A stretch of 64,000 nt of DNA, from NCBI RefSeq assembly GCF_030272615.1, contig NC_081414.1:336429927-336493926 (forward strand), written 5' to 3'. Both the position numbers and the translations under genes were made by a program. This DNA is from Cryptomeria japonica. Lineage: Eukaryota; Streptophyta; Pinopsida; Cupressales; Cupressaceae. Numbering within the stretch: position 1 is the stretch's first letter; each line of letters opens with the position of its first letter. The notes beneath the pieces were generated by a model. The model was not told the origin of the DNA and made no database searches. It saw only the letters and a program-made list of their open reading frames with translations. This document shows positions 47,445 through 59,108 of this stretch, piece by piece.

Positions 47445-50400
47445 CTACCTAGATTTTTGTAACCGGTGGGTTACAATCTGGAAAATATCTGCCAAAACCA
47501 AATTTAAACTGTCGCTAAATCTTTTGCTATCCTGTAATGCCTCTTGTGTTCTCTGAACTGTACTGGTGAGTATGTGCATTTTCTCTTCCGGTGTCTTGAG
47601 TCCGAGAACAAGAGCCTCAGAAATTTCTTTTCTCAAAGAAATGAGGTAATCTAGTTTAGGACCAAGTTTACATTTTAAGCTCTTTGCCTTATCCTTTATT
47701 CTCTCTTTATCCTTTTCTAACTTCTCAATTTTCTCTTCAAGATCTGCAATTTTCTTTTCTATTTCCAAAAATGAATCTGATGTGCCTATTAGATTGTCAT
47801 CAATATTGTTAATCTTAGTTTGTGTTTTGTTGATCTTTGAATCTATGTCCTATGTCAAGATGTTGGTTTTGCAAGTATCCCTATATAGTTTCTTGAAATC
47901 CAAAATTGTTTCTCCTAGTGCCGGTAATAAGGTTTCTATTTGTTCCTTATTCTTCTTCACTATTTCCTCAAAGAATTTCTCTTTCTCCTTATTCATCCTC
48001 TCTTTGAATGTGTCTTCATTTATTTGATCAACTATCAAAATGTTGTCGGTATGAATTTAGACAATGTGTCTAGTTGACCTAAAGAGTCTTTGTTATCCAC
48101 AATGCACTTGGGTGCTACCAATTTAAGAATAGGAATTGTGTCATTGATAGCCTTATAGGCTTGTGCATTACACTCTGTGATTTTCTTTATTGAGTCCAGT
48201 AAGACCTCTGTTACATTTGTAGGTCAAAATTCTGCTATAGAAGTACCAGATGTCTGCCCAACTATTTTCACAATATCCATGCTACTGGTTGTAGTGATAA
48301 CCATGCTTGTTTCGACCTTTGGTAGGTCATTTTGTGTTTGCATTTCTATTAGCAAAGGTTTAGGATTTTCAGTTTTAGCCAGTGGCACTGTCTCGATCTG
48401 AACCTGTGTCTCAACCTGTTTCTATTCCAGTTTCTCCATCTGTGTCTCTGTATACACTTTCAGTTTTTTAGTTTGTACCTCTGCATTGTCCATTGCCGGT
48501 TCTCCTGATTGTTTTTCAATTTTATCTACCGGTTCTTCTAATGTTTTACCAGTGGTGTCTTTTGTTGGTTGCTTAGTTTGAGTAGGTTTTTCTATGCTTC
48601 TATTTACAATATCATTAACCTCAACCTCAACATCTGCAGTCGGTGACTCAGTAGTCACATCTTTCTTTTTATCCTCAGTGGTTTCTCTGTCAACCACAAC
48701 ATTTATTTCTTGTGTGTATATATTCATAGTGTACAAAATTTCAGACTCAGGATTTGTATCCTCTTGAGGAGTCTCCATATTCTCTGTAGCCGAATGATTG
48801 TTTGTAGTTTCTACTGGTGGAGTATCCGAAGGAGGTGGGGGTAACTTATCAATTATCTTTAGGCTTGGAGATCCACCTACCTTACCTTTCCCCTTATCCT
48901 TGTCCTTTTAGTATACCCTAATGGTCTTAGGTCTTAGTAGCTCTTCTTGTTTCTCTTTTTCAACAAAGAATATGTCCCATTGGTTTGCAGTTTCTTCTAT
49001 TATCTCATTCACTCTTCTTGCCATCAATGCTACATGTCGATGAGCAGTTGAAAATATTGTCCAGTTTGCCTTACTGATTAATTTGTCTATCTCATCAGGT
49101 GAGTTTACTAGATGCGCTGCAAGTAATTTTTCAATTTTTATCTTCTTGTCCAGCTCAACAATAGCTACCCTTCTAGCTTCTAGTCTTCTATACAAATCAT
49201 TGGGTATTTCATCAACAATTTCCATCAAAATTTTCTTGTAAATATCCAAGCGTAAAATTAGACTATTTTCTATGCTTTCTTTGTCATCAGCAGAAAGTGT
49301 GTTGTACAATTTGCTAATGTTTTTCAATTTTCCATCTTATGTTATTTCATTGAGGAGTTTATCCAGTGGAGCAATATCTTGTTTTACCTTCTTCTTCTTT
49401 TTAGGAGTTAACTTCTTAACTGGAGGCCTCACTACATGTTGCTTTTGTCTTGTTTTTCTAGGAGTGGGTGAGGGTACCGGTGAGGGTTTTCTTTTCCTTT
49501 CTACCCTTTTGAATACCGTCAGTATATCACTCTCAGAAGAAGTTCCAACCGGTGAAAGATGAGTTTCCAGTTGAAGTCCTTCCAACTCACTTTCTTTGAT
49601 ACCAGTTTGCTTCAATACATCTTCCTTAAGTGCTTTTTCTTGTCTAGTGCCTTTTCTTACTGTTTGTTCAACTTTCTTGACTCTTTTCCTAGACTGAATA
49701 CCACTTTCTATTGTTTCAGCACTGCCAAAGACTTTCTCAGAGGGTTCTTTTGGTGCTTCAAGGAGGTCTTTTGCATAAGTTTCAATAATGTCATCATCTG
49801 TTTTATATCCCATTTCAGTTACCTAGATAGTCCTAGGGATAATTGCCTCCATCCAGATTTCATCCTTTTTAATTACAAAGCATATTTCCTTCTGATATTT
49901 ATCTACAATTGCCTGTGACAGTCTTATTCTTGTCTTCATTCAAGCCTTCAATGCTTGAAAATGTTCGTTTATATTTTTCTCTTTGTTTTCTCCCATGTTG
50001 TTTAATAGATCTAGTAGTTGCTTTCCTACCGGTATATCAAAGTCAAAATCTTTTCTACCAATACCAGGTACTTCCTTAGTAATGTAAAACATTAAACATA
50101 CAAGTAAATTTCCAAATCTAAAGGTTCCTTTCTTATCTCCTTTGATCTTTTTTAGATTGTCTATCAATTCATCTTTGAGCCATTCACACACATCTATTCT
50201 AGCATTATCATTTACCATGTCATATGCACTTTTAATACATAGGCTAGATACTGAGTTGAACCTATTTGCATGTGTAACCTTGTAACCTAAAATCATACTG
50301 ATAAATCTGACATTGATATCCTTCACATCATTTACCCTTAGAGACCTTTTGTCAAATGTTGCGTCGCTTAGATCTATCATTGTGTCATTTGAGACCCTTT

Positions 50401-50881
50401 TAGTTCTGTCAGGTCTGCTACCGGTGGAAGGTAACCCTGTTACTGCTTTAACGGCTTCTTTGGTGATCTTATGAATTGAATCCAACCAAAATAATTCACC
50501 ATGGACTTTTCTTAGGACTATTCTTATCACATCTTCAAAAAAATTAAGAATGCTAAGAATATCCATAAAACCTAGGGTTTCTATTACCTTGTGTTCCAGT
50601 TTGATATTGCCATTTTCATCACAAATCATAGTTCTATACATTTCCTTGATTTCATCATCTCCTAATTCCTCTCTATGATAGTGTATGTATATTGTAGGAT
50701 ATTTAGCATATACTACTCCTTTAGGAATTTGAGAGAATGCACCTATGTTATCATCTTTCTTAGCTATTTCGGGAACAAGCTTGAATATGGGTCTAGGAAG
50801 CTTGAATACGAGTCTAGGGTGCTTGATAACCTCAATTACAGTAGGGTTTGCTATAAATTCAGGAGTGGAGGAGGATGACAT
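47445..50881 (-). pseudogene. Element H ORF2: unknown protein of about 1,145 codons
   Basis: The minus-strand ATG at 50881 begins MSSSSTPEFIANPTVIEV. One frame runs to about 48045, then a single frameshift leads to the stop at 47445. Interruptions are TGA near 49940, TAG near 49829, TAA near 49337, TAA near 48908, TAG near 48422, TGA near 48228 and TAG near 47849; all but possibly 48908 fit Gln or Arg codons hit by C-to-T change. Residues 1-310 look globular (TIYIHYHREELGDDEIKEMY, GELFWLDSIHKITKEAVKAV, FRFGNLLVCLMFYI). This is followed by a Lys/Pro-rich basic stretch (KKLTPKKKKKVKQD), an acidic Thr/Glu-rich linker and C-terminal coiled coils (EIEKKIADLEEKIEKLEKDK). The V-G--FWLDS--I----V---TGLP pattern recalls the plant transposon protein domains found beside gypsy genes, but I cannot assign it. 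Confidence 0.75.
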
Positions 50882-51177
50882 GTTTATAAATACCTCAATC
50901 TACCTTTAGGGATGAGTGCTTGGATGAACTGCTTCACTTATTCGCTAAGGATGCCTTCACTCGGGAATTTTCATGCTCTCGAAGATTTGAATGCTTGGGG
51001 AATGAAAAAGAGACACATCACTTACTTTATAATGTTATTTTCTCCAACTACCGTATTTAATGCTTGTCAGTTAAGTCACAACTCTGTCAGTAAAGAAGTA
51101 ATTCAACTTCTCACCATCAACCGAGGGTATAATAGCATGTTTTTCAATTCGTTGCTAAACCCCCAAAGGATTTTCCT

Positions 51178-52290
51178 TCAGTTAGATGAAGAGCCTCCTG
51201 TCGGTGGAGTGATACTCTGTTCTGTCGGTGGAGGAGTATTCCCATCTACATTTTTATCTAACTTTCTAATCCATTGCTTTGAGAATTATTGCTTTACCTC
51301 TTCAACCTTTTCTTTACCTTTCAAACTAAGACCTTTGTTATTTGCCGGTGAAGTCTTGCTTCTACAAAATTTTGCAATATGTCCAATTTTGTTGCAAGCA
51401 TAACAAGTCACATTGTTTTTCTGAATAGCTTTCCCATATCCTATGCCAATATGTGTTCTGCATTGATTAGATAGGTGTCCAAATCTTCCACAAACATAAC
51501 ATCTTACATCCATTCTACAATTTTCTAAGTTATGACCAACTTTGTTGCATTTAGAACATTGACTGGTGGGTGTATTAGTGTTCTGATAATTTCTATATCT
51601 ACACTAATTTTCTCTATGACCATACTTGTTATAGTTAAAGCATTTCCCATTAACTTTGTAAGCATTAGGTTGTCTTACCAGTTTACTATGATCATGATTG
51701 TTTGCAGTACTAGAGCTTTCATTAATTTCAAAGCCAAGGCCATTTGTATCACCATTAGGTTTCTGATTCTTTAGCATGTCAACAAGTTCTTCTGAAATTT
51801 TCTTGAATTTCTCCTTGTGTTGATTTGCAGCAGCCAATTCACTTTCCAAGATTCCTTTCTGTCTCATAAGTTCATTTGTGTCATTTTGTGTATTCATCAA
51901 ATCTGTTTTCAACATATCATTTTCATGACTGAGTCTTGTGTTTTCATTTCCAGTATCATTTAGTCTTGTAACCAAATCATCTTCATTCTTCTTTCTATCT
52001 TCAATTTCTTTACAAAATCTCATAGTCATATCTTGCATCTCATTCTTTATTGTACAGTTATCTTGTCTCAGCTTATTTACTAGATCATTAAGAGTTTCCT
52101 TTTCATCTTCATCTTTCTACATTTTTTCACAAAGTTCTCTTCTTTTGTTCCTTGCTATAGTGAAATTTTCTTGAAATCCTTGAATAATATCCTGTGCAGC
52201 CTTCAGATCATCCTCAAGTTTGATATTCTTTACTTTTTCTGCATCATAGTCTGAAAGAGTTGTTTCCAATTGCTTTCTCAAGTTTTCCAT
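51178..52290 (-). pseudogene. Element H ORF1: coiled-coil protein with four CCHC zinc knuckles
   Basis: The minus-strand ATG at 52290 (MENLRKQLETTLSDYDAEKV) opens a single frame of about 370 codons, ending TGA at 51178. Nonsense codons at about 52117 (TAG), 51602 (TAG) and 51286 (TAA) interrupt it. Residues 1-200 are a long coiled coil. Then come four CX2CX4HX4C units: CFNYNKYGHREN-C (second Cys is Tyr), CSKCNKVGHNLENC, CYVCGRFGHLSNQC and CYACNKIGHIAKFC. Knuckles of this kind bind retroelement RNA in gag proteins. The usual copia gag N-terminal region (LDGTNY-W) is absent. The most likely role is a nucleocapsid-like RNA packaging protein; this is inferred. Confidence 0.82.
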
Positions 52291-52347
52291 CTCTACCAGT
52301 GACAATATCTTCCTCAAGCTGTTAGGCTTTTGAAAATAGAGGACCAA

Positions 52348-52359
52348 GCTTTGATACCA
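52348..52359 (-). other. Element H primer-binding site
   Basis: TGGTATCAAAGC on the minus strand, two bases after the LTR end; one mismatch to the tRNA-Met(i) site. Confidence 0.88.
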
Positions 52360-52361
52360 AT

Positions 52362-53034
52362 TGTTAGGATTCCCAAATATACTGAGAGGGGGACTGAATT
52401 AGTATCTGACCAGTTAGATAATTTTCTTAACTTATAACATGAAAAACATATTAAAACTGTGTACCAGCAAACCAGAAATAATGTAGCAAATAAGAACACC
52501 AACCACAACATGAAAAGCACACCATAACACAATATTTTAATGCGGAAACCCAGTGTGGGAAAAAACTCAGTGGGATTTGTGACCCACAATATTTGCTTAC
52601 TGGACAATAAGGGAATATTACTGTTTACAATAGGGGCATGCACATGCAGGAAGGCCAAGTGCCTAGAGCTCACTGCTCAGTTACAAAGAAGTCACACTGA
52701 CTTACAAAATTGGAATATACAAATCCAATGTCTTGTACTGCTTCAGATCAACATCTACTATGCCAGATTTAGTACCAGTTTAAGCTCTACAATATACATA
52801 AGCCCTTATCCTAATAATTCGCACAATTAATTATAAAATGTATTTATACAAAATTCCTATCGGCCATGATGTTGGTAATCTTGTTTTTGATGTGGGTGAT
52901 TTGTATGTCAGTGTAGAGTCTGTCAATGCCAGTGCCTGTGCTTGCCTGCCAGTATCACATGATTGTAAGGTTGCCATCAATGACAATACCTTCAATCACA
53001 TACAATTTCTCATTGGAGTGTGCATCTGCCAACA
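52362..53034 (-). repeat. Element H 5' LTR (673 bp)
   Basis: Shares both ends with 46431-47219 but lacks an internal block of about 110 bp (corresponding to roughly 46900-47010). Otherwise similar, with scattered substitutions. Confidence 0.92.
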
Positions 53035-53039
53035 TAGCA

Positions 53040-55098
53040 AAGGCTTGCCCGATGTTGGAGGCACTAGGACTAGTGTTGACAAAAGATAATATTTCAATTC
53101 TTGGAATGCTTCTTGGCATTGGTTTGTCCATTTAAAGGTTACTCCTTTCTTCAAGATATGCTGGAATGGTTGACACTTATCGACTAATTGTGCAATGAAG
53201 TGTCTGATGGATTGCAACCTACCTTGTAAGCTCCTCAATTATTTGAATGCAGATGGTGGAGACATTCTAGAATGGATTTAACTTATGCAGGATCCACCTC
53301 GATACCTCTATTAGAGACAATGAAGCCTAAAAGTTTACCAATTGTCACATCAAATACACACTTCTTTGGGTTCAATCATACTTTATAATGCTCGAGTCTA
53401 TAAAAGATCCTAGAGAGAACATCAAAGTGATCATCTTTGGTTTTTTATTTTACTAACAAATCATCAACATAATAATTTATGATATCATGTATCATGGCAT
53501 GGAACAAAGTTGTCATATCCCTTTGGTAAGTTGTGCTAGCATTCTTTAGTCCAAATGGCATCACATTCCAGTAGCATGTCCCTCATGGATAGGTGAAAGT
53601 TGTTTTATGTTGATCTTCTGGTGCAATTATAATTTTCTTATACCTAGAGAAATCGTCCATGAGTGGCAGCATTTCATGTCCAGCCATTAAGTCCATGATC
53701 ATGTAGATGTTTGGGAGTGAGAAATCATCTTTTGGACAAGCCTTATTCAAGTCTCTAAAGTCTATGCAAATTTTCATGCCTGTAGTGGGTTTAGTTACTG
53801 GTACCAAATTGGATATCCATTTGCATAGTTAATTCATGATGAAGCCCATATCTAGGAGTTTATGTAATTCCACTCTTACTAACAAAGCAATTTGTGGATG
53901 CATTTTTTGAAACTTTTTCTTATAGGGCTTTGTTCCTGGCAGTAGTGGTAAATGATGTAGCAGGAGTTTTGGATCTAATCCTGGTATGTCAGCATATAAC
54001 TAGGCAAAGTTTATTGGTCTTTGTTTAAAGAGCTAAATATATTTCTCCTTTTCCTCAATTGTTAAAGATTGAGTCAAGTGTATCTTACGTACTGTTTTGG
54101 CATCCCCAATGTTGAATTCTTCTATATACTCTACTGACAATGATGATCTTTCTTTATCAGTTGGGAGATCATCTAATCTATTATTGCTTGTGTTTTCATC
54201 TTCTTCAAAATCTCCAAGATTAGAATATGAGCTTGTCTCTCAAAAATATGACATTCTAACCAAGTCTATTGTGAAACAAGCCTTATGATCTGCATAAGGT
54301 AATCCTTCTTGTGCACCAAAGAATTTTACTATTGCTTCATCATTTTCAAAACAATCTAGGTGTGGTTACTCTTGTTTCCCCCAATCTATCAAATGTGAAT
54401 ACATGAGACAAAGGTCTCTACATTCATCAAAATTGGGTATTGTTGTTATTATGCATGCTCTAGTATCAAAATGATGCTTCTAGGAATTGGGATCTATTTC
54501 TTTATCTTCATAAATGATGTCATCATCAATAGGTGGTTAATTATCATAAGACATGTCCACTGCATAGGTGTTGCTTCTATGAAGAGACATCCATTCATAT
54601 TAATGGGAATATATCTTGAGTAGTTTCAATATATGTTTCTATAGCTGGTCCTACTTCATAAGATTCTTCAATTTCTTCAATTGAAGGGAGTGGAGTTTCT
54701 ATAGAATTGATAATCAATGGGATATTGTCATGGCTAGTTGACCCTTTTTCTAGTATTGAGATAGCACTTATCTCTTGAATTGGAGGTTTCAGTCTTCTGA
54801 CATTTGATTCACTGGTAAGTGCAACACCGGTCTCCATTACCACATTTGTATGAGACGAAGGTGCAAGATCGATACTTGATTCACTTGTAGGTGTTATACC
54901 CATTTTTTACCACATTTGCATGAGATGATGGCACATACACCACTATTAATAATTCACTTTGATTCGGGGATTCTATATCAATGATTATACTGGTAGAATT
55001 TGGTGTTCCTAGAGTAGGCATATTCAATATAACTAGGGTCTCTTGCCTAGGTATTGATCTTTGTGTCGCATTTCCATATCCTAGGCCTTGATTTCTAT
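53040..55098 (-). pseudogene. pol: Element G pol: linker and reverse transcriptase
   Basis: The minus strand reads from an acidic linker (54903-54595) into RT: PVTKPTTGMKICIDFRDLNK, CPKDDFSLPNI, MPFGLKNASTTYQRDM, YYVDDLLVK (YVDD codons about 53460-53471), LNPKKCVFDVTIGKLLGFIV, and the connection domain RLQSIRHFIAQLVDKCQPF with FKWTNQCQEAF, ending LVPPTSGKPL at the H insertion. This order is diagnostic of Ty3/gypsy. Stops and frameshifts are frequent. The upstream end joins the 30-bp LTR remnant at 55101, so gag and part of the polyprotein are deleted. Confidence 0.88.
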
Positions 55099-55100
55099 TT

Positions 55101-55130
55101 TTAATGATGAGACATTTTTAGGTGTCTACA
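55101..55130 (-). repeat. Element G 5' LTR remnant (30 bp)
   Basis: ttaatgatgagacatttttaggtgtctaca on the plus strand differs by one base from 37236-37265 and is followed by the catac duplication. Confidence 0.8.
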
Positions 55131-55135
55131 CATAC

Positions 55136-56670
55136 ATGATACCCCTTTTTTACCACACATCATTTGATCACATGATTTCTCGCATTATGATAACAATAAT
55201 TAAATATTTTGTTATTGTATTTTATGATGATCATGCATCTTGGAAACATATATTTTATGATGGTATCTCGCATTATCAATGCTTATATGATCCTTATCTA
55301 ACATTTTTGGCCACTTTTATAGCCTCATTTAGAGGAAACAATAGGGGTATCTTACCACCAATAATTGTGTTCTTTCATGAGCATATATTAAGTACCTTCA
55401 TATGGTTTCATTTGATGCTATCTTTATACCCATATATGTTTCTTGTATTGTTCATATGGTTGTATCATTTTTTACATATACTTTCTACTCTCTGTTTTTA
55501 ATTTTTTCATTCTTTATATGCAAATAATTGGTCGGAGCATTTTTAAAGTCATTAATGTATATTTATTTTATAAATATAGTTGTAGTGATTACCACATGAT
55601 AAGAAAACATTTTAAATTGTGTAAGATTATTTTCTACCGCACAACATTATCTATTGATTATTGCCCTAGACAATATCATTGTTTCACCATACCATAAGTG
55701 TAATATCTCTAATCCATTTCCTTTATTTTATTTTTTAATAAACCATAGACAACATATTCTTGTTTTGAGTTCTATGGAGCTCCTCATTAAATTCTTTTTC
55801 TATTTTGCTAGCTTTTGAGGAAAGACACTCATCCAAGGGAGCATGTTCCTCAAGTGACATTCATATGCTTATTAGCTCTATCCAAGTTTAATGTGCATTT
55901 GAGTAAACTTACTTTCCTATAATTCACTATTTTATTTTATTTTGACTCACGCTCTTGTGGTAATTTGCATGCAATTCAAAGTGGGGCTGAAACTTAGTGC
56001 TACATATTTCATAATCTACACTTTCTCCCCCCCTTTTTTTTACTCACTCAAACCCAATTATTTGTTATGCAATCATAAAGTTATGTGTGGTGTGATTTTT
56101 GCTTAAAGTAGGCACATAACCTAAATCTTATTTACTTCCATCTACGCTCACTCCTAGAAATCAATCCTAATCCTTATATTCTCTCATCTTCCACATTGGG
56201 TTATACTTGTGATTACATAGAAACCTTGGTTTAGATATATGTATTTGTGGAAATGACCCTAGATTTTTTTTTAAATTCAAATTTAGGAAAGACCTATCCT
56301 TTCCAACTAGTTGTTATGTGTTGATTCAAGACATGAAACATTTAGTTTTGGGACCCTTGGAGCTGTATTTAAAGGGTGAGTTCAACCGCAACTCATTTTA
56401 GGGATCGATATCCTAGATACAATTTCTACTTGCATTTTTTACTTACAAAATTATTAATGAGCACTTATTAGAGTCTTACATTACATCATCATCTAGAGAA
56501 TCTATTGCAAGGTTACCTATTGTGTTTGATCACTTTCTAAGTTATTGACCTAGTATCCTTATAAGATTTGACATAAGAGAGAAACTATTTTAATCACATG
56601 CAAACTCTATAAAACACCAAACTAATTTCCATGCTTGAGTGGGTTGATATATTCAAGATAGATAAGAGTG
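55136..56670. other. No gene seen
   Basis: T-rich plus-strand ORFs at 55088-55697 have hydrophobic, low-complexity translations with no motif. Right flank of element G; nothing else supported. Confidence 0.5.
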
Positions 56671-56675
56671 AATAC

Positions 56676-57031
56676 TATAGGAGTTGAGAAAATACAACAC
56701 CACAGGAGCCTGAAGATCTTCTGCAAGCCGAATAACCTATTACAAGGAGAAGCAATGAAGCAAAATCTGAAGAACATACAAAACACAGAGAATATGCTCA
56801 AAAAGAGAGAGCTCAATATTCACAAAAATATGTAATGTGATTCTTACAATGAAAAGAAAGAATTCAACCTTTAATAGGTCAAGAAACCCTAAAAAGGGAA
56901 AACCTAGGTTTGCACATAATAATTAATTATATGCACCTAAAGTTAGCTTAAGTGTAAAAGAGATAAAGGGAACTTAAATAATTAAACAAAGAATGTTTAA
57001 TTAATCAAGTAAATACCTGAATACTCTAACA
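56676..57031 (-). repeat. Element I 3' LTR (356 bp)
   Basis: In minus orientation it starts TGTTAGAGTATTCAGG and ends AACTCCTATA, so the terminal dinucleotides are TG and TA rather than TG and CA. Contains agggtttcttgacctatt. Confidence 0.92.
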
Positions 57032-57043
57032 CCCCCCCTTAAG
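57032..57043 (-). other. Element I polypurine tract
   Basis: Minus strand cttaaggggggg immediately upstream of the 3' LTR. Confidence 0.85.
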
Positions 57044-58189
57044 CTAGACTTAGGGAGAAGCTAAAACCTAGAACAGCTACTGAAAGCAATAAAGATGGGT
57101 CCCGACAACAAGGCCTGATCAAGTACCCAAATACAATGAAATCTCTATGAACTGGAGAAATCGAGAAAACCACATGGGAACAAAACTCTACTCCAAAAAG
57201 AGATGGAAAAGAATATCACTGAAGCATGAAGACCCTGCAAACTCTGTCGAAGAATAACTGCTGATCTGAAGAACATCCACTGAACTAGAACATGACCAGG
57301 TAGAGAAGACTGTAATCTACATGAGTGCCCTCAAATGACACTACTCGAATTAGGAGGCAAACAAGGAAAAACAACTGAAATCGAAGATACAGATGGCATG
57401 TGAAACCAAAGCCTGAAGAGTTGATCAATCGAACCACAAAAGCATTAGAACCAACAGGATAAACCTCCCCATAATGCAGAAGTGGGAGAGGGATAGGAAC
57501 ACTAAAAAGGACAGCCAAAAACAACTGCATGATGAAGAACTAAGAACATCAAAGGTGTTGAGACACATCATCATGAGGCGAATGTCATGGAAGGAACACT
57601 CACTTGACAAAGGAAGATGGCAAACAAAGGCAAACATCAACCCCCTCATGGCACTTGATCAATAGTGCATGTACAACAAGACACAAGATATGCAAGATTC
57701 CAAGTAAACAATGCATGATGGCACTTTATCTCAGTGCGTTTGCATAATTACAAGCTACAATGATAAGAAGACTGGAAATAGAAATGAGAATCAAAACAAA
57801 GACACCCTACTCAGAAAAGAGATCCCAGGACCTAAAACAACCACGATATCCACCAGAGTGCTGAAAAGAAAAAAACTAAATAAAATATGCATGGAGTAGA
57901 AGCTGGAAATAAAACCCATTTTTCTGGAAAGTACACAGCACAAGCTTTCCAAAAATATAATTTTTTTGAAAAACGGAGTTCGGATGCTCATTCTACGTCT
58001 CCCGGAGTGCAAAAAAAGAGACCTCACTTTGACTATAAAAAAATATAGTCAAACAGAAAAATTGGAAAAAATTACCAACACCATGAGGTCGGCCTCGGAA
58101 CCAGCTTTTTGACGCCTATTCGTTCTCAAAAAAATGACTCTGTATGCCCAAGATAGGGCCAAAAAACCAAACCCCCCTTGAAAAAGCCA

Positions 58190-58690
58190 AAAAAGGGGGT
58201 TTGGTGGCCTGTTGGTGGTCCGATGGCTAGTGGGGGGCGCACCGGTGGTGGCCGGGTGGAGCTCCGGTGGCCGGGCAGTGGCCAGGTCGCGGCTCGATGG
58301 CGGAGCGGTGGCTAGCCGAAAAAAAAACAAGGAGCCAGAGCGGTGGCCGGCAGCGGCGAGCTTGGGGCCGCAGGCGGCTACGAAAGGCGGCGGGCACAGG
58401 GCTAAACGCGGCAAGCGGAGCAGGGAGCGGGCAGAGCTAGGCTGAGAAGTAGGCATGGAAACCAGCGATGGGAGGCGGGGGCGGGCCGGGCAGCCAGCAG
58501 CACGGGAAGGCGGCGGCCGGAAGGGAAGCGGCGGCCGAGTGGAGACTGGCCAGCGGGGGCCGGAGCGGAGACATGCAGCGGCCGGTGGAAGCACCGGTAA
58601 ATGACAGCACGGGGCCCAAGGGAAGGCAGCGGCAAGGCCGTACTGACACCTGCAGGGGTCCCACGGTACCCTGCGTACCGTGGGAACCCC
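58190..58690. other. GC-rich island inside element I
   Basis: Composition changes abruptly from AT-rich to strongly GC-rich (ggccgggtggagctcc, gcggcggccgg). It ends with a near-palindrome (cccacggtaccctgcgtaccgtggg, 58658-58682 region) and runs of A and C. It lies in the leader between the primer site and the rest of the element. Confidence 0.75.
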
Positions 58691-59096
58691 CAAAATTGTA
58701 TTTTTTCTTTTGCCAAAAAAAAAAATTTCTTAAAAAGAAACAAACCCCCCCCTTTTTTTTCACCTTTTTTTTTAAAAAAGAAAATTTCGGCCTGCATGCC
58801 GTAAAAAGGCAAATTTTTTTTTTTTTTTGAAATTTTTTTCTCGATTTGCGTGCCAGGGCTGTACGGCCTGGATCGGAGAAAAAAATAGCTCCCAGAGACT
58901 CAAGAACCAAAATAGGTCGAATTTTATATGACCATAGGGGTTTTCGGGCCTTCTAAGCACGATGGTGAGGTATGTTTAGGCCCAAAGTGCTCAGAAAAAA
59001 AGCTCAAACCCTAGGTACACAAAAAAAATCTTGAAACCCCAAATCTGCTTCCAAAGCAAAAATTCTCAAAACAAGAACAGGCAGCTGCAGATTAGG

Positions 59097-59108
59097 GCTC
59101 TGATACCA
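59097..59108 (-). other. Element I primer-binding site
   Basis: TGGTATCAGAGC on the minus strand with no spacer after the LTR. Confidence 0.9.

Larger units (their letters stand above)
46431..53034 (-). mobile_element. Element H: LTR retrotransposon lacking pol, with two unusual ORFs
   Basis: The duplication tagca is at 46426-46430 and 53035-53039. LTRs are 46431-47219 and 52362-53034. On the minus strand the primer-binding site is TGGTATCAAAGC and the polypurine tract ccaaagggggtgat. The 5.1-kb interior holds ORF1 (coiled coil plus four CCHC knuckles) and ORF2 (about 1,145 ancestral codons). I see no protease DSG, integrase HHCC/DDE, RT YVDD or RNase H motif in any frame. The LTR ends, the R-U5 block gggtttcctcgttaaaatatt and the sequence before the purine tract resemble element A, so it is probably a non-autonomous relative moved by an A-like copia element. 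Confidence 0.88.
36232..55130 (-). mobile_element. Element G: Ty3/gypsy retrotransposon (Tat-like) with nested insertions
   Basis: The 5-bp duplication catac occurs at 36227-36231 and 55131-55135. On the minus strand the element starts TGTAGACACCTAAAAATG at 55130, and its 3' LTR starts with the same bases at 37265. It carries RT, RNase H, a second RNase H-like domain and integrase on the minus strand, and a plant-mobile-domain ORF on the plus strand between pol and the 3' LTR. Dual RNase H and antisense extra ORFs are features I associate with the Tat lineage. The 5' LTR is reduced to 30 bp, and the primer site and gag are deleted. Inserted in it are a SMART-like element, solo LTR J and element H. 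Confidence 0.88.

Noticed and set aside
55088-55697. Plus-strand hydrophobic ORFs of 84 and 137 aa
   Set aside because: T-rich low-complexity translation with no signal or domain pattern, and the first one starts inside element G's flank.
58049-58910. Long overlapping ORFs (up to 214 aa) rich in Pro, Ala and Arg
   Set aside because: They arise from the stop-poor GC-rich island in element I, occur in several frames on both strands, and show no domain.
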